Positions 54,127 to 64,000 of a stretch of 64,000 bases of DNA are shown here, one piece after another. The translations under genes were made by a program, and so were the position numbers. The stretch lies in the NCBI GenBank assembly GCA_015501055.1, contig JADNYV010000173.1:1-64000 (forward strand), given 5' to 3'. Numbering within the stretch: the stretch's first letter is position 1; every line of letters begins with the position of its first letter. Source of the DNA: Mucidula mucida. Taxonomy: Eukaryota > Basidiomycota > Agaricomycetes > Agaricales > Physalacriaceae. Below the pieces are notes generated by a model that did not search any database, was not told the DNA's origin, and worked only from the letters and a program-made list of their open reading frames with translations.

Positions 54127-56740
54127 CTCAAGGAGTATGACCCGGAGGCGCCGAAACCCAAGGTCAAGTGTACACCAGAGGAGGAGGTACAGCGTCGGGA
54201 GCACATCGATACCATTACAGAGGTAAGTAATTTTGTTGAGACACAAGACCTGCGCTGAGGATGCTTCAGCGCCTGCGTCGTTGGTTTAATTATCGCGTCA
54301 ACCCCAAAAAGGGCAAGGCAAATGCGTCCGCCGCGCCATCGCCCAAGCGAGATGCAACCAATACCTTCGAGATGTTCATGATGCGCCTGCTGGGCATCCA
54401 GCAGCCGCCCCGACAGCGCCACACCGCTTACGCCTTCATGGAGGACCATTGGGTCCAGGGTATGAATCTGAAGAAGACCATCGACAACGCGTGGGATGCT
54501 CGGCCAAAGACTGAGAAGCGGGTCAACTTCCGCTCCACGATGGTTCGCAAGGTTTTCAAGACGTTGTCTGAGCCCGAGAGGAAGAAATACCAGGAGCAGG
54601 TGGAGGCGGAAGGCGATAAGGCAAAGGCGGACTATAAAGCAGGGATCGAGGCAGGACCTCAAAAGGATCCACTGAGCCGTGCGAGGTGAGTTCCGTAATT
54701 GAGTCAGTGAATTGCGCGCTGACAAGTTTCCTAGCGCTGTGGCGAATGCCAAAACCTTCCTACTCGAGGTCAATAAGGGTATCAAAGCCAGGACCGCACT
54801 GCGTACCTTCACCATTTGCGGCGGTCCAATGGGTCAATACGATGGACAGACGGGAACGTTCAAGTAGGTAATCGCGCACCCCATGTTGATCTACAAATTT
54901 GACATGACTTTTCAGTATTTGCGTCAGCGGAAACAATGACGCGGTACCATTGACGTTTGTAGAATGGTGGGGAAAGGATAAATTGGGCGCGTTCGTCGAG
55001 GATTTCAAGAGGTACCTCGCCACGTGCTACTCTGAGGAGCAGACGGCGGAGGTTATGCTTCCAGAAGTGTCTCCGTTGAGACAGCACAATTTCAAGACCA
55101 CCGATTTTACGACCAATGCGACAGCGGCTATCAGTGACACATCGGCGGTCATCGTCACTCAAAATGGTCCCAATCCCTCTACGAAAGGCGTTGAACTCCC
55201 GGATACTTCGAATTTAATCTCGTTCGAGGACGACACCCAGGCTGCCGGGAAAGGTGCTCCGTCGAAGGAAACCCAGCAAGCCGCCGTCATAAAAAAGCCA
55301 ATCCTTGAGTCCACCTTAGATAGCGATGACAACTCTAGTGACGATGAAGACCCTGCCAACCCACACCCATGGAGTTCGGATTCCAGGTCCAGCACGGAGA
55401 GCGACTCGGAAGACGAATCCGCTGATTCCGACGACGACGTAGTGCCCAAGCCGAGGAAGAGCAGGGGTAACACGCAACCAGCGCCGAAGCTCAGTGCGTA
55501 CAAGGTCCAGCGTAACGCGCAGATCAGGTCGAACCGGTTGGCAGTGGCGGGTTTGGATTACATGCAGAAACACGCTCCACTCGGGGCGGTACTGCCAGTG
55601 TTGGACGCCGAAGGATACAAGAAGGTAGCGTTGGATGCGATAGCGAGGGGAGACATGGTGGATCTGGAGGAGAAGGAGAACTATGAAGCGCCGAAGAAAA
55701 AACCACGACCAACGCCAACACTTAGGAAGAAGGGCGACAGCGCGCCGCTACGCAAATCATCGCGTTTTGCCCACCCACTGATGGCGAACTTGTCCCCGAC
55801 AGCAACAACATTAAAAGACGTTGTCAATATACCGACACCGTCGAGGAACATCATCAACAAGGACAGCTCGCTGCCTGACGAGCAGCTGATTAGAAACAGC
55901 AGCGAGGTTGAAATGACAACGACTGAGGCGAACAAGGTGGACAAAGGGGACAAGGTCTCGGTCTTGGGGCCGAATATCAACGGTGCTAGAGACGAGGATG
56001 TCGAAATGGATGTCGAAATGGGAGTGGGAGTAGAGGTGGAAGAAGCGCCTGACATGCATATGGAAGTAGCCGAGCGTGTAGTCGGCCAGAGCACGACGTC
56101 CTCTTCACCTTCTCAAATGCAGAATCCTCCTCCTCCTCCTCCTCCTCCTCCTCCTCCTCCTACAGGATCGCCTGATGACGCAAAACTCTTTGATGATGTC
56201 CGATACCAAAGTCTGAGGAAGACGGCACCGGCTTGGATGGCGGACGCCTTGAAGGAGTTTGATGCCGCCAGTGGTCAGAAACATGTTCGCGAGCTGTTTT
56301 TGTTGGTGCTGGAGATCGAGAGTGGGTACAAGGCGAAGGCGCCGAAAGAAAAACGCCTACCTGCTCAAAAGCGTCCGGAAATGTTATCCCATTGGATCGC
56401 CGGCGGACGGACTGGACGGCTTGAACACCAGGTACTGAAGGAAAAGGACGTCTTGAAGTTCCTCACCGCGTTCCAAAGCTGGTGGGACGTGCTGCAACCT
56501 TCTTGGCGTTCTCGCAATGCGGAAGGAAAATGGGAGACAGGGATGTATGGCGAGGACTGGCAGAAATTGGACTGTGGGGGCGTAAATGGGCTTCTAAGCG
56601 TTGTTGCGTGTTTGTCGTGGTGGGCTAGCGCATGCGAGGAGGGAAAGTGCGATCTGGTTGAGTTTCATAAGGCGGTGGTCGACGTCAAGTGGGTAATGGA
56701 AGGGCTGCACGGTTACGTGAAATCAGCATCAGAAGCCTGA
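54127..56740 (+). CDS. 5'-truncated basidiomycete gene with poly-proline tract
   Basis: The open frame starts at the Ngaro edge (KEYDPEAPKPKVKC). Exons are 54127-54222, 54270-54685, 54735-54863 and 54916-56740, with good GT...AG introns (GTAAGT, GTGAGT, GTAGGT). The first exons contain ERLRRWFNYRVNPKKGK and FEMFMMRLLGIQ. Then come FTICGGPMGQYDG and VPLTFVEWWGKDKL, a long acidic Ser/Asp-rich region (55,300-55,440), basic patches, a run of 12 prolines encoded by (CCT)n, and a conserved-looking C terminus (WMADALKEFDA, LLSVVACLSWWASAC). I do not know the function. The arrangement resembles lineage-specific Agaricomycete proteins found next to transposons. The 5' end was lost to the Ngaro insertion or rearrangement. 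Confidence 0.65.
56128..56162 (+). repeat. (CCT)n microsatellite encoding poly-Pro
   Basis: About twelve CCT units in frame within the gene at 54127-56740. It is prone to length change. Confidence 0.9.
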
Positions 56741-57205
56741 TGAACGGTGTGTACGTACGTAAAGATCGCTTGTGTAGCTGATGTTATGTTAAAGAATGTT
56801 GTTGCTTGAGAACAAGTTCAGACAGAAATTTAAAGTGAACGCGTAAAGTCGAAAGGAGTGATTCCACGTGGTGGACGCAAACGACATGTGATATCATATT
56901 GTGACGTCAACAGGGTATTCTGGTCGATAATAACTGATAATAACGACACCACAGTATGGAACAGAAATAGAAAGGAGTAGAGAGAACGACGAAGCAATCT
57001 ATGACTTCATCGAGAGCAGTAACGTCCAAATTTTGGACATTAATGGCTTCAATGATATCATCATGAGACAGGACAAATGAATGTCCTCCAATAAGGCAGG
57101 AAACGGGAGAAACAGTGAATCGGCGGACGAAACCAGGCGCGGCCATCGTCGCGCCCCCGCACGCAATGCTGCAAGCGGCCCAGGGAAAAACCAAATGAAA
57201 GGCCG
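56741..57205. other. Spacer between the truncated gene and the nested Ngaro block
   Basis: 3' flank of the 54127-56740 gene, then sequence with no supported coding region, up to the B2 edge of Ngaro copy B. Confidence 0.5.
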
Positions 57206-58483
57206 CCTATGCTTGGTAGATCACACAAGGTTAGGTCAAAACTGGACCCCGAGGGCCCCATCAATTCAGCGTATCGTAAAGTGCCTGTACATGAAGTGTA
57301 CATACTTCATACATGAAGATGTATCTACTGAGGGAGAGGTGGGAGGGGACGCAAAAATGCGGAGCTAACTGTGACCAGATAACACAGGTTAGCTGGAGGG
57401 GAGTGAGAGGGTGCAGAGAGCGCACCTGTGACCAGATAGCCCACAGAATGTCCTTGAGAAGGAGTCCTTTGGAAAGGAATGGATATCTGAGCACAAAATG
57501 GGCATCAGCTCTGAAGAGCTGGATGTGAGACATTGGCACATACTGGAAGCAGGGAGAGCAGCGGGAGCGCTAGCGCTCTGGGGCCGGAGCGGACACTTCC
57601 AATAGGGTTCTAGGGTGCCAGTACATCAGTCCTGAGCAGGAGGACCGAGTAGAGCGAGTGGTGCTTGCCTGGGAGAGCAAAAGTGCGAATTCCCTCAAAA
57701 TGGGCACTTTGGACCTGTCTGGACTGGTTTTGGGCTGGGTAGGCGGCTTCAGACAGTGCTCTAGAGGTGTATGGCATCAGTCCTGAGCAAGAGGACTGGA
57801 GGAATCACAAACTGCTTGTCTCTGTGAGATGATGATGGTAAGAGACAAAGAGGCAGAGTGTGTGAGCTCTTGCTTAAACCTCCCAGGGCGCCCTGTGAGT
57901 GGCCTCTGTTGTTACTACAACACCAGACACAGGCTGGGTAAGTCCAGGAAGAGCCCAGAGAGTGGGCTGGCTGCAGTAGGAGCAGCAGAGAGCGAACATG
58001 ATACAGCTTTAGAGTGGAATGAGTGTTTGACTTGATTTAAGCTGTCTCATTGAACTCCCTTGAGTAGGAAGTTGGGTAAAGGGGTAAGGAGGGGTGTGGA
58101 GTGTGCAGAGGCCTCTGAAAACGCTCCCTACCCTCGGAATCCGCGTTTACATCGACCTATGCTTGTTAGATCACACAAGGTTAGGTCAAAACTGGACCCC
58201 AAGGGCCCATCAATTCAGCGTATCGTAAAGTGCCTACTATGCTATGTGTGTGTGTGTAGTGGAGGGTGGATGGAGGTGCAAAAGGATGTTTACGAAACGC
58301 GAGGTGAGGGAGGTTTTAAGTAGAGGTTTTATTTTGAACTGCTAGCTGCTGAGCGGCACGTACTGCAGGATGGTCACGTATATAGATCTTCCACGCAGAG
58401 GATGACCAACGGCCTAGGGCTTGGAGTATGGTCTCAGAGAGTCCAAGGATGCATAGTGTGTATACCCCAGAACGAACTGATGA
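57206..58483 (-). mobile_element. Ngaro copy B: 3' end only
   Basis: Read on the minus strand it has the end of the recombinase ORF (58483 to about 58320, with single-base losses), 3' UTR, B1 (58234-58156), A2 (58155-57286) and B2 (57285-57206). It shows the complete B-A-B right end of the family. It is broken at 58,484 by copy C. Confidence 0.9.
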
Positions 58484-61198
58484 TCGATGTAAACGCGGAT
58501 TCCGAGGGTAGGGAGCGTTTTCAGAGGCCTCTGCACACTCCACACCCCTCCTTACCCCTTTACCCAACTTCCTACTCAAGGGAGTTCAATGAGACAGCTT
58601 AAATCAAGTCAAACACTCATTCCACTCTAAAGCTGTATCATGTTCGCTCTCTGCTGCTCCTACTGCAGCCAGCCCACTCTCTGGGCTCTTCCTGGACTTA
58701 CCCAGCCTGTGTCTGGTGTTGTAGTAACAACAGAGGCCACTCACAGGGCGCCCTGGGAGGTTTAAGCAAGAGCTCACACACTCTGCCTCTTTGTCTCTTA
58801 CCATCATCATCTCACAGAGACAAGCAGTTTGTGATTCCTCCAGTCCTCTTGCTCAGGACTGATGCCATACACCTCTAGAGCACTGTCTGAAGCCGCCTAC
58901 CCAGCCCAAAACCAGTCCAGACAGGTCCAAAGTGCCCATTTTGAGGGAATTCGCACTTTTGCTCTCCCAGGCAAGCACCACTCGCTCTACTCGGTCCTCC
59001 TGCTCAGGACTGATGTACTGGCACCCTAGAACCCTATTGGAAGTGTCCGCTCCGGCCCCAGAGCGCTAGCGCTCCCGCTGCTCTCCCTGCTTCCAGTATG
59101 TGCCAATGTCTCACATCCAGCTCTTCAGAGCTGATGCCCATTTTGTGCCCAGATACCCATTCCTTTCCAAAGGACTCCTTCTCAAGGACATTCTGTGGGC
59201 TATCTGGTCACAGGTGCGCTCTCTGCACCCTCTCACTCCCCTCCAGCTAACCTGTGTTATCTGGTCACAGTTAGCTCCGCATTTTTGCGTCCTTTCCCTG
59301 TGGCTACACCACACATCCCTCTCCAAGCGGCTCACCACCGCTTATCGAGCTCAATACTCCGCTCAGCGTGCTATACCTCCCTGGACTCGGTATCCTCCTT
59401 GTACTTCCTTGTCATCGTCGATCAGTGGTACAGCTCAACCTGTGCTTGCGACCGCGTTCAACACCCGGTTGTACAGCGTGTGCCTGACTCCTACCAAGGA
59501 GTGTAAATCAGGGCGCTGATTGTTAGACGAGTTCGCTCTCTGAGTGTGCCGTAACACGTCCGCTCTCTGAGTGTTCGATAGGCTTGGTTAAGGATCGGTC
59601 GGTACCCAGCTCAGGCGCCCTCTATTGCTTACAACCTGGGTGTTCTCTTTGCGAGGGCATTCGCGTTCTGAGTGTTAGACTGGCCAAAAGGCAGCAAGAG
59701 GGCGAGAAGCCTGCGCAGACAGCCTTAGGTGCACATTCTGCTGACAACGTTCCTGAACCAGGAAGCGGATCATGTCTGATGTTGACGAGCTCGATGGTAT
59801 CTCTCGCAATCATTCACCTCCTCGCCCCCATTCGCCCTATGATCAGGATCCAGACGAGCGCGAAGCGATTCGCTTGCGCGCTGAGCAGCTTCAGGACCTT
59901 GTCAAGCGGTTTGCGGATGGGTCTATCAAATCCCAAGGCGAGTTCTTGCAGCTTGCCCGCAAAACCGGCGCGTCTGCTGGCGAAATGGACGACTATATCG
60001 AACAAGTCGCCCAAATCATTGAACAGCGCAAGAAGCCGGACAAGGCTCCCGAGCACGATAGGACTCCTGAGCGCGATGCTACATTCCAACGAGAGCTGGA
60101 TGAAGAGGCGCGAAGGCGTGCCGTTGAAGAGGCCGCTTGGGCCGCGTTCGCAGCGCAGCTCGATGCTGCTGCTGCTACAGCGCCTGCCGCGCAGCCCGCT
60201 TCAGCCGCCGGACCCGTGGCTGGTCCGTTATCAGCTTCGTTGCTCTCTAGGCTCCTTGGAGCAGAGTCTACTCCGTCCGGCATCTCTGCTTCAGTCCTCG
60301 CTGCAGCTCCGCATCTTGCGCAGCTTGCAGCTCCCTCCAACCTCACTCCTCATATCGAGGAGACTCAGCGCATTCGACGTCTCCTCACTACTGAGAAGGA
60401 CATCGACGCTATCATCAATGCGTGTCAGATGCAGTCACTCCATGATCCATTTGCGCGCTCCTTCTGGCGCTCCATTGTGCTGGAGCAGTATGTGGATTTT
60501 GAGAAGCTCTTTGCCTCCATTCACTCTGGCACAAATCAGCAGGAGGACACCAAGGACTTTGCCGGTGGCTACGTCATCATGCGCAAGGACCAGTCCACTG
60601 CTCGCCGCACCCTCACCCAAGAGTCCGAGTGGACACGCGTCTTCGATGCGTATGCCACCGGTGTTGGGCTCATCTACCCTCACCGCAAGGACGAACTCCG
60701 GGGTTACCGCGCGCTCATCATTGAGCTGTTTCGCGCTACACCCTCGAATCCAGCGTTCCCTATTCGCTGTGATAAGGAGACTCGCATTCGCTATGCTAAC
60801 TCTCCTTTCCATCTCGATGATCGCACTGCGCTCCAGCTTCCTCTTCTCTCTGAGATGTTGCGCACCTCTGAGGGAGCAAATCCTCGCAAGCGGTCCTCTG
60901 ACTCTGGCAGCTCACAGTCTGCGACGCGTCGTCGCATTGTTTGCCAGAATTGGAATCTGGGTAAATGCTCATCTCCGTGCTCCGCAGGCCGTCTTCACGG
61001 TTCTTGCAGTGAGTGCGGAGGAAAGCACACAGCCAAGAGCCAACCAGCCTGCCTCATCCTCCTCGAAGCCAAACGAGCAGTGCTCGTTCGGAGCGAGTTC
61101 AGGCGGCGCTGATGAAGCCTAAGTCGTTGAAGCGTGAATCAGACGCTGTACCACCACCACCACGCTTTAAGCGTGGTTATGTATTTACTACCAATGTA
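58484..61198 (+). mobile_element. Ngaro copy C: 5' half with full A1
   Basis: A1 at 58484-59292 is the only full-length left repeat in the window. It is followed by a 480-nt 5' UTR (59293-59771) with two copies of a CGCTCTCTGAGTGT motif, then gag and the start of the RT frame. The copy stops inside the RT frame at 61,198, where copy D is inserted in the opposite orientation. It sits inside the recombinase gene of copy B. Confidence 0.9.
59772..61112 (+). CDS. Ngaro gag-like ORF (copy C)
   Basis: 446 residues from ATG 59772 (MSDVDELDGISRN). It has an N-terminal coiled region (QLQDLVKRFADGS), Ala-rich linker, conserved EETQRIRRLLTTEKD block, and the Cys/His cluster CQNWNLGKCSSPC...CSECGGKHTAKSQPAC near 60,950-61,055. 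The last dozen codons differ from copy E because two bases are missing at about 61,080-61,095, but gag itself is complete. This is the best reference for the native gag of the family. Confidence 0.85.
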   Translation: MSDVDELDGISRNHSPPRPHSPYDQDPDEREAIRLRAEQLQDLVKRFADGSIKSQGEFLQLARKTGASAGEMDDYIEQVAQIIEQRKKPDKAPEHDRTPERDATFQRELDEEARRRAVEEAAWAAFAAQLDAAAATAPAAQPASAAGPVAGPLSASLLSRLLGAESTPSGISASVLAAAPHLAQLAAPSNLTPHIEETQRIRRLLTTEKDIDAIINACQMQSLHDPFARSFWRSIVLEQYVDFEKLFASIHSGTNQQEDTKDFAGGYVIMRKDQSTARRTLTQESEWTRVFDAYATGVGLIYPHRKDELRGYRALIIELFRATPSNPAFPIRCDKETRIRYANSPFHLDDRTALQLPLLSEMLRTSEGANPRKRSSDSGSSQSATRRRIVCQNWNLGKCSSPCSAGRLHGSCSECGGKHTAKSQPACLILLEAKRAVLVRSEFRRR

Positions 61199-62311
61199 CC
61201 TATGCTTGTTAGATCACACAAGGTTAGGTCAAAACTGGACCCCGAGGGCCCCATCAATTCAGCGTATCGTAAAGTGCCTGTACATGAAGTGTACATACTT
61301 AATACATGAAGATGTATCTACTGAGGGAGAGGTGGGAGGGGACGCAAAAATGCGGAGCTAACTGTGACCAGATAACACAGGTTAGCTGGAGGGGAGTGAG
61401 AGGGTGCAGAGAGCGCACCTGTGACCAGATAGCCCACAGAATGTCCTTGAGAAGGAGTCCTTTGGAAAGGAATGGGTATCTGGGCACAAAATGGGCATCA
61501 GCTCTGAAGAGCTGGATGTGAGACATTGGCACATACTGGAAGCAGGGAGAGCAGTGGGAGCGCTAGCGCTCTGGGGCCGGAGCGGACACTTCCAATAGGG
61601 TTCTGGGGTGCCAGTACATCAGTCCTGAGCAGGAGGACCGAGTAGAGCGAGTGGTGCTTGCCTGGGAGAGCAAAAGTGCGAATTCCCTCAAAATGGGCAC
61701 TTTGGACCTGTCTGGACTGGTTTTGGGCTGGGTAGGCGGCTTCAGACAGTGCTCTAGAGGTGTATGGCATCAGTCCTGAGCAAGAGGACTGGAGGAATCA
61801 CAAACTGCTTGTCTCTGTGAGATGATGATGGTAAGAGACAAAGAGGCAGAGTGTGTGAGCTCTTGCTTAAACCTCCCAGGGCGCCCTGTGAGTGGCCTCT
61901 GTTGTTACTACAACACCAGACACAGGCTGGGTAAGTCCAGGAAGAGCCCAGAGAGTGGGCTGGCTGCAGTAGGAGCAGCAGAGAGCGAACATGATCCAGC
62001 TTTGGAGTGAAATGAGTGTTTGACTTGATTTAAGCTGTCTCATTGAACTCCCTTGAGTAGGAAGTTGGGTAAAGGGGTAAGGAGGGGTGTGGAGTGTGCA
62101 GAGGCCTCTGAAAACGCTCCCTACCCTCGGAATCCGCGTTTACATCGACCTATGCTTGTTAGATCACACAAGGTTAGGTCAAAACTGGACCCCGAGGGCC
62201 CCATCAATTCAGCGTATCGTAAAGTGCCTACTATGCTATGTGTGTGTGTGTAGTGGAGGGGTGGATGGAGGTGCAAAAGGATGTTTACGAAACGCGAGAT
62301 GAGGGAGGTTT

Positions 62312-63316
62312 TTAAGTAGAGGTTTTATTTTGAACTGCTAGCTGCTGAGCGGCACGTACTGCAGGATGGTCACGTATATAGATCTTCCACGCAGAGGATG
62401 ACCAACGGCCTAGGGCTTGGAGTATGGTCTCAGAGAGTCCAAGGGATGCATAGTGTGTTATACCCCCAGAACGAACCGAGTGACCACCAAAGTCTTTGCT
62501 CACCAGCGCAAAGAACTTGGACTCAAACCAGGATCTAGTTGGTACAATGCCATCTTCACGTATGAAGAGAGCCGCTCGAGCACCATGCAGCTTGTCTCTG
62601 CGGTGGACATACTGCTTCAGAAGGGTGATAGGATCAGCCACAGTCTGAGAGGTAAACAGTATGTCAGTGCCCTGATAGAAGGGATCGCTCTTATGGTAAG
62701 GCAAGCGATAGCCTGCATACCCAGTCTCAAATGTGAGGCTGGCACGCTTGATGATCTTCTTCCAATCACGTAGCTTCTTCTGATTAGGCTGCACCAGCTC
62801 TCCCATCCGGTGAACAGCATAGAAGCCGCATGACATGATTGTAGCAAAGAGAAAGTCATCATACTTGTGGGTCTGGTTTGCGACGTCCACAAAGAGCTGA
62901 AGGTGATGAAGTCGAAGAGGGGGCTTCCTAGCTATAGGATCTGCCCGGACCTTCTTCGACCCACGGATAGCGGCTTGAACAAGCGCTGAAGCACGAGCGT
63001 CACCAAAGTGAGGATAAAGGTCATTGAGGAAGTGCTTCGCCCCGGTTAAGTATTTAGGAGCAGAGCCAATGAATTGGGACGTGTATGCAATGTAACGTGC
63101 TAGAGTCTCCGGAGTAGGATCCAGAGACAGATTGTGTGCTTTACAGAAGCGGGCGTAATCTCTAGCCCCAGTAGAGTAGTTGATACGCGTAGAGGTCTCG
63201 ATAGCGTGGGCCTGCAGATACAAGACGAGTTCATCTAGTTTCTGCAAGTCCATAGGTGGGCGAGGGTGACGAGGCTGTCCGCCCTCGCCCAATGCCTCTA
63301 AAAGCACTCTCTCCAT
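62312..63316 (-). CDS. Ngaro tyrosine recombinase, intact (copy D)
   Basis: 334 residues, nearly identical to copy E (differences include Ala for Val in RDYARF and Ala for Thr in HPAVRAA). Catalytic Arg (VHRMGEL), HxxR (HSVRSGG) and Tyr (KIYIRDHP) are all present. The start overlaps the end of the RNase H ORF. Confidence 0.93.
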   Translation of the reverse strand: MERVLLEALGEGGQPRHPRPPMDLQKLDELVLYLQAHAIETSTRINYSTGARDYARFCKAHNLSLDPTPETLARYIAYTSQFIGSAPKYLTGAKHFLNDLYPHFGDARASALVQAAIRGSKKVRADPIARKPPLRLHHLQLFVDVANQTHKYDDFLFATIMSCGFYAVHRMGELVQPNQKKLRDWKKIIKRASLTFETGYAGYRLPYHKSDPFYQGTDILFTSQTVADPITLLKQYVHRRDKLHGARAALFIREDGIVPTRSWFESKFFALVSKDFGGHSVRSGGITHYASLGLSETILQALGRWSSSAWKIYIRDHPAVRAAQQLAVQNKTST

Positions 63317-64000
63317 CGCGCCGGTAGGAGCTCACGAGGTGGCTCCATAGTGCGGACGCGGTAGGAGGGGAACTGTTTCTGAAAGTCAGAGAACAGTAAG
63401 CGGGACAACATGTCTGCCATCACGTTGTCAACCCCGCGGATGTGCCGCACACGAACGTCAATGCCGGTGCGCAGGACAATATCAGCAATGGCAAGCAGAA
63501 CAGCATTGTGACTTGACTGTGAAGCAGCCAAAGTGTTAAACACTGAGACGGAGTCCAGACTGTCAGAATGGATTAACAGCCTGCGAGGCGGAGAGGGATG
63601 AGAGGCAGCATCATGAACAGCGCAAAGAATAGCTACAAGCTCCCTAAAGAAGGTGTCAACTCCGGTGATGGTTCGGAGTTGATAGCTAAAGCCATTCCCA
63701 GCATAGACGAAAGCAAGGCCCAGATTACTCGCATCTGTCCAATAGACCATATCAGCCTCAGAGTCATCCCACGCCTGCGCATTCACAAAGCGCACTCCGA
63801 TGCAGTGTTGTAATGCATTGACAAACCAAGTGAGATCTGCTCTAACCTCAACGTTCAATGGAATGCCTTTGTACTGCAGTGTTTTACCGCTCATCTTGCG
63901 GTAGAGCTCTGTAAGTGCTGGCCGTGCCCAAGGCAGCACATTAAGAGCCCAGTTGAGATACCCACCCAAGGACTGCCACTCCTTGAGTACAGGCTTTTGC
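63298..64000 (-). CDS. Ngaro RT/RNase H, C-terminal part (copy D, cut by window end)
   Basis: Open frame from the window edge to the stop at 63298. It contains the post-RT segment GGYLNWALNVLPWA and the RNase H motifs YWTDASNLGLAF, FFRELVAILCAV, HSDSL and DNVMADMLSR. No stops or shifts were seen. The RT catalytic part lies outside the window. Confidence 0.9.
   Translation of the reverse strand, partial: QKPVLKEWQSLGGYLNWALNVLPWARPALTELYRKMSGKTLQYKGIPLNVEVRADLTWFVNALQHCIGVRFVNAQAWDDSEADMVYWTDASNLGLAFVYAGNGFSYQLRTITGVDTFFRELVAILCAVHDAASHPSPPRRLLIHSDSLDSVSVFNTLAASQSSHNAVLLAIADIVLRTGIDVRVRHIRGVDNVMADMLSRLLFSDFQKQFPSYRVRTMEPPRELLPARWRECF

Larger units (their letters stand above)
61199..64000 (-). 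mobile_element. Ngaro copy D: intact right half, continues past the window
   Basis: Minus strand: RT/RNase H (from beyond 64,000 to 63,298), intact recombinase (63316-62312), 3' UTR, B1 (62228-62149), A2 (62148-61279) and B2 (61278-61199). No lesion is visible in the part present. It is inserted in copy C at ...AATGTA/CTATC.... Confidence 0.9.

Noticed and set aside
55159..56094. Minus-strand ORFs opposite the truncated gene at 54127-56740
   Set aside because: They are low-complexity Ser/Leu-rich shadows of the Asp/Ser-rich coding strand.
59100..59519. 139-codon ORF in the 5' region of Ngaro copy C
   Set aside because: It lies across the end of A1 and the 5' UTR and is not kept in copy A. 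The frame differs from gag and no motif is visible.

Overview
The window looks like nuclear DNA of a basidiomycete fungus, most likely an Agaricomycete. Genes are broken by many 45-65 nt GT...AG introns. There is a tRNA-Arg with a short intron after position 37. The transposon set is typical of mushroom-forming fungi: Ngaro-type tyrosine-recombinase retrotransposons, a KDZ transposon with a CxC2-like cysteine cluster, and a chromodomain Ty3/Gypsy element. No bacterial operons, phage or CRISPR features were seen. All calls come from reading motifs and comparing copies inside the window; no database search was possible.

Positions 1-19,260 are the gene-bearing part. They hold an unrecognised minus-strand gene (48-602), a plus-strand gene with a PP1-docking-like motif (1464-2821) and tRNA-Arg(ACG) (3531-3612). 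A minus-strand pair follows: an eIF4G-type MIF4G gene (4265-5204) directly abutting a dynamin-like large GTPase (5202-7854). Next come a stand-alone Bud6/Aip3 N-terminal-domain gene (9596-10006), an F-box/LRR-like gene (10523-11404) and a serine/proline-rich conserved-looking gene (17244-19252). Around about 11.6 kb the block mirrors itself. A broken F-box-like copy, a truncated dynamin copy and a MIF4G tail run on the plus strand from 11,833 to 14,371, so this is an inverted segmental duplication with a decayed right arm.

Positions 19,680-36,260 are a transposon graveyard. It contains an AT-rich, heavily decayed retroelement with gag-like and RT traces, a fragment of a Ngaro tyrosine recombinase interrupted by a Gypsy LTR, and a decayed Gypsy polyprotein. 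It also contains a DDE transposase gene of the IS630/Tc1-mariner type, a solo Ngaro repeat, a broken DEAH/SNF2-like helicase, and a second AT-rich stretch with nothing recognisable.

Positions 36,260-64,000 are dominated by one young, abundant Ngaro family. Its structure can be read directly as A1 - gag - RT/RNase H - tyrosine recombinase - B1 - A2 - B2, where A is about 870 bp and B is 80 bp (split direct repeats). One nearly complete copy (36,263-41,799), one rearranged copy (50,071-54,126) and three nested or head-to-head copies (57,206-64,000) are present. Three solo A-B units of about 940 bp lie at 29,750, 45,763 and 49,132. The solo at 45,763 splits a KDZ transposase gene; removing it restores the reading frame with no target-site duplication. 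Between the elements lie a small unrecognised gene (41,846-42,476) and gene fragments (48,261-49,131 and 54,127-56,740), the latter cut by Ngaro insertions.

Several otherwise well-conserved frames carry single-base deletions or C-to-T nonsense changes, so pseudogene decay and uncorrected assembly indels both need to be kept in mind.
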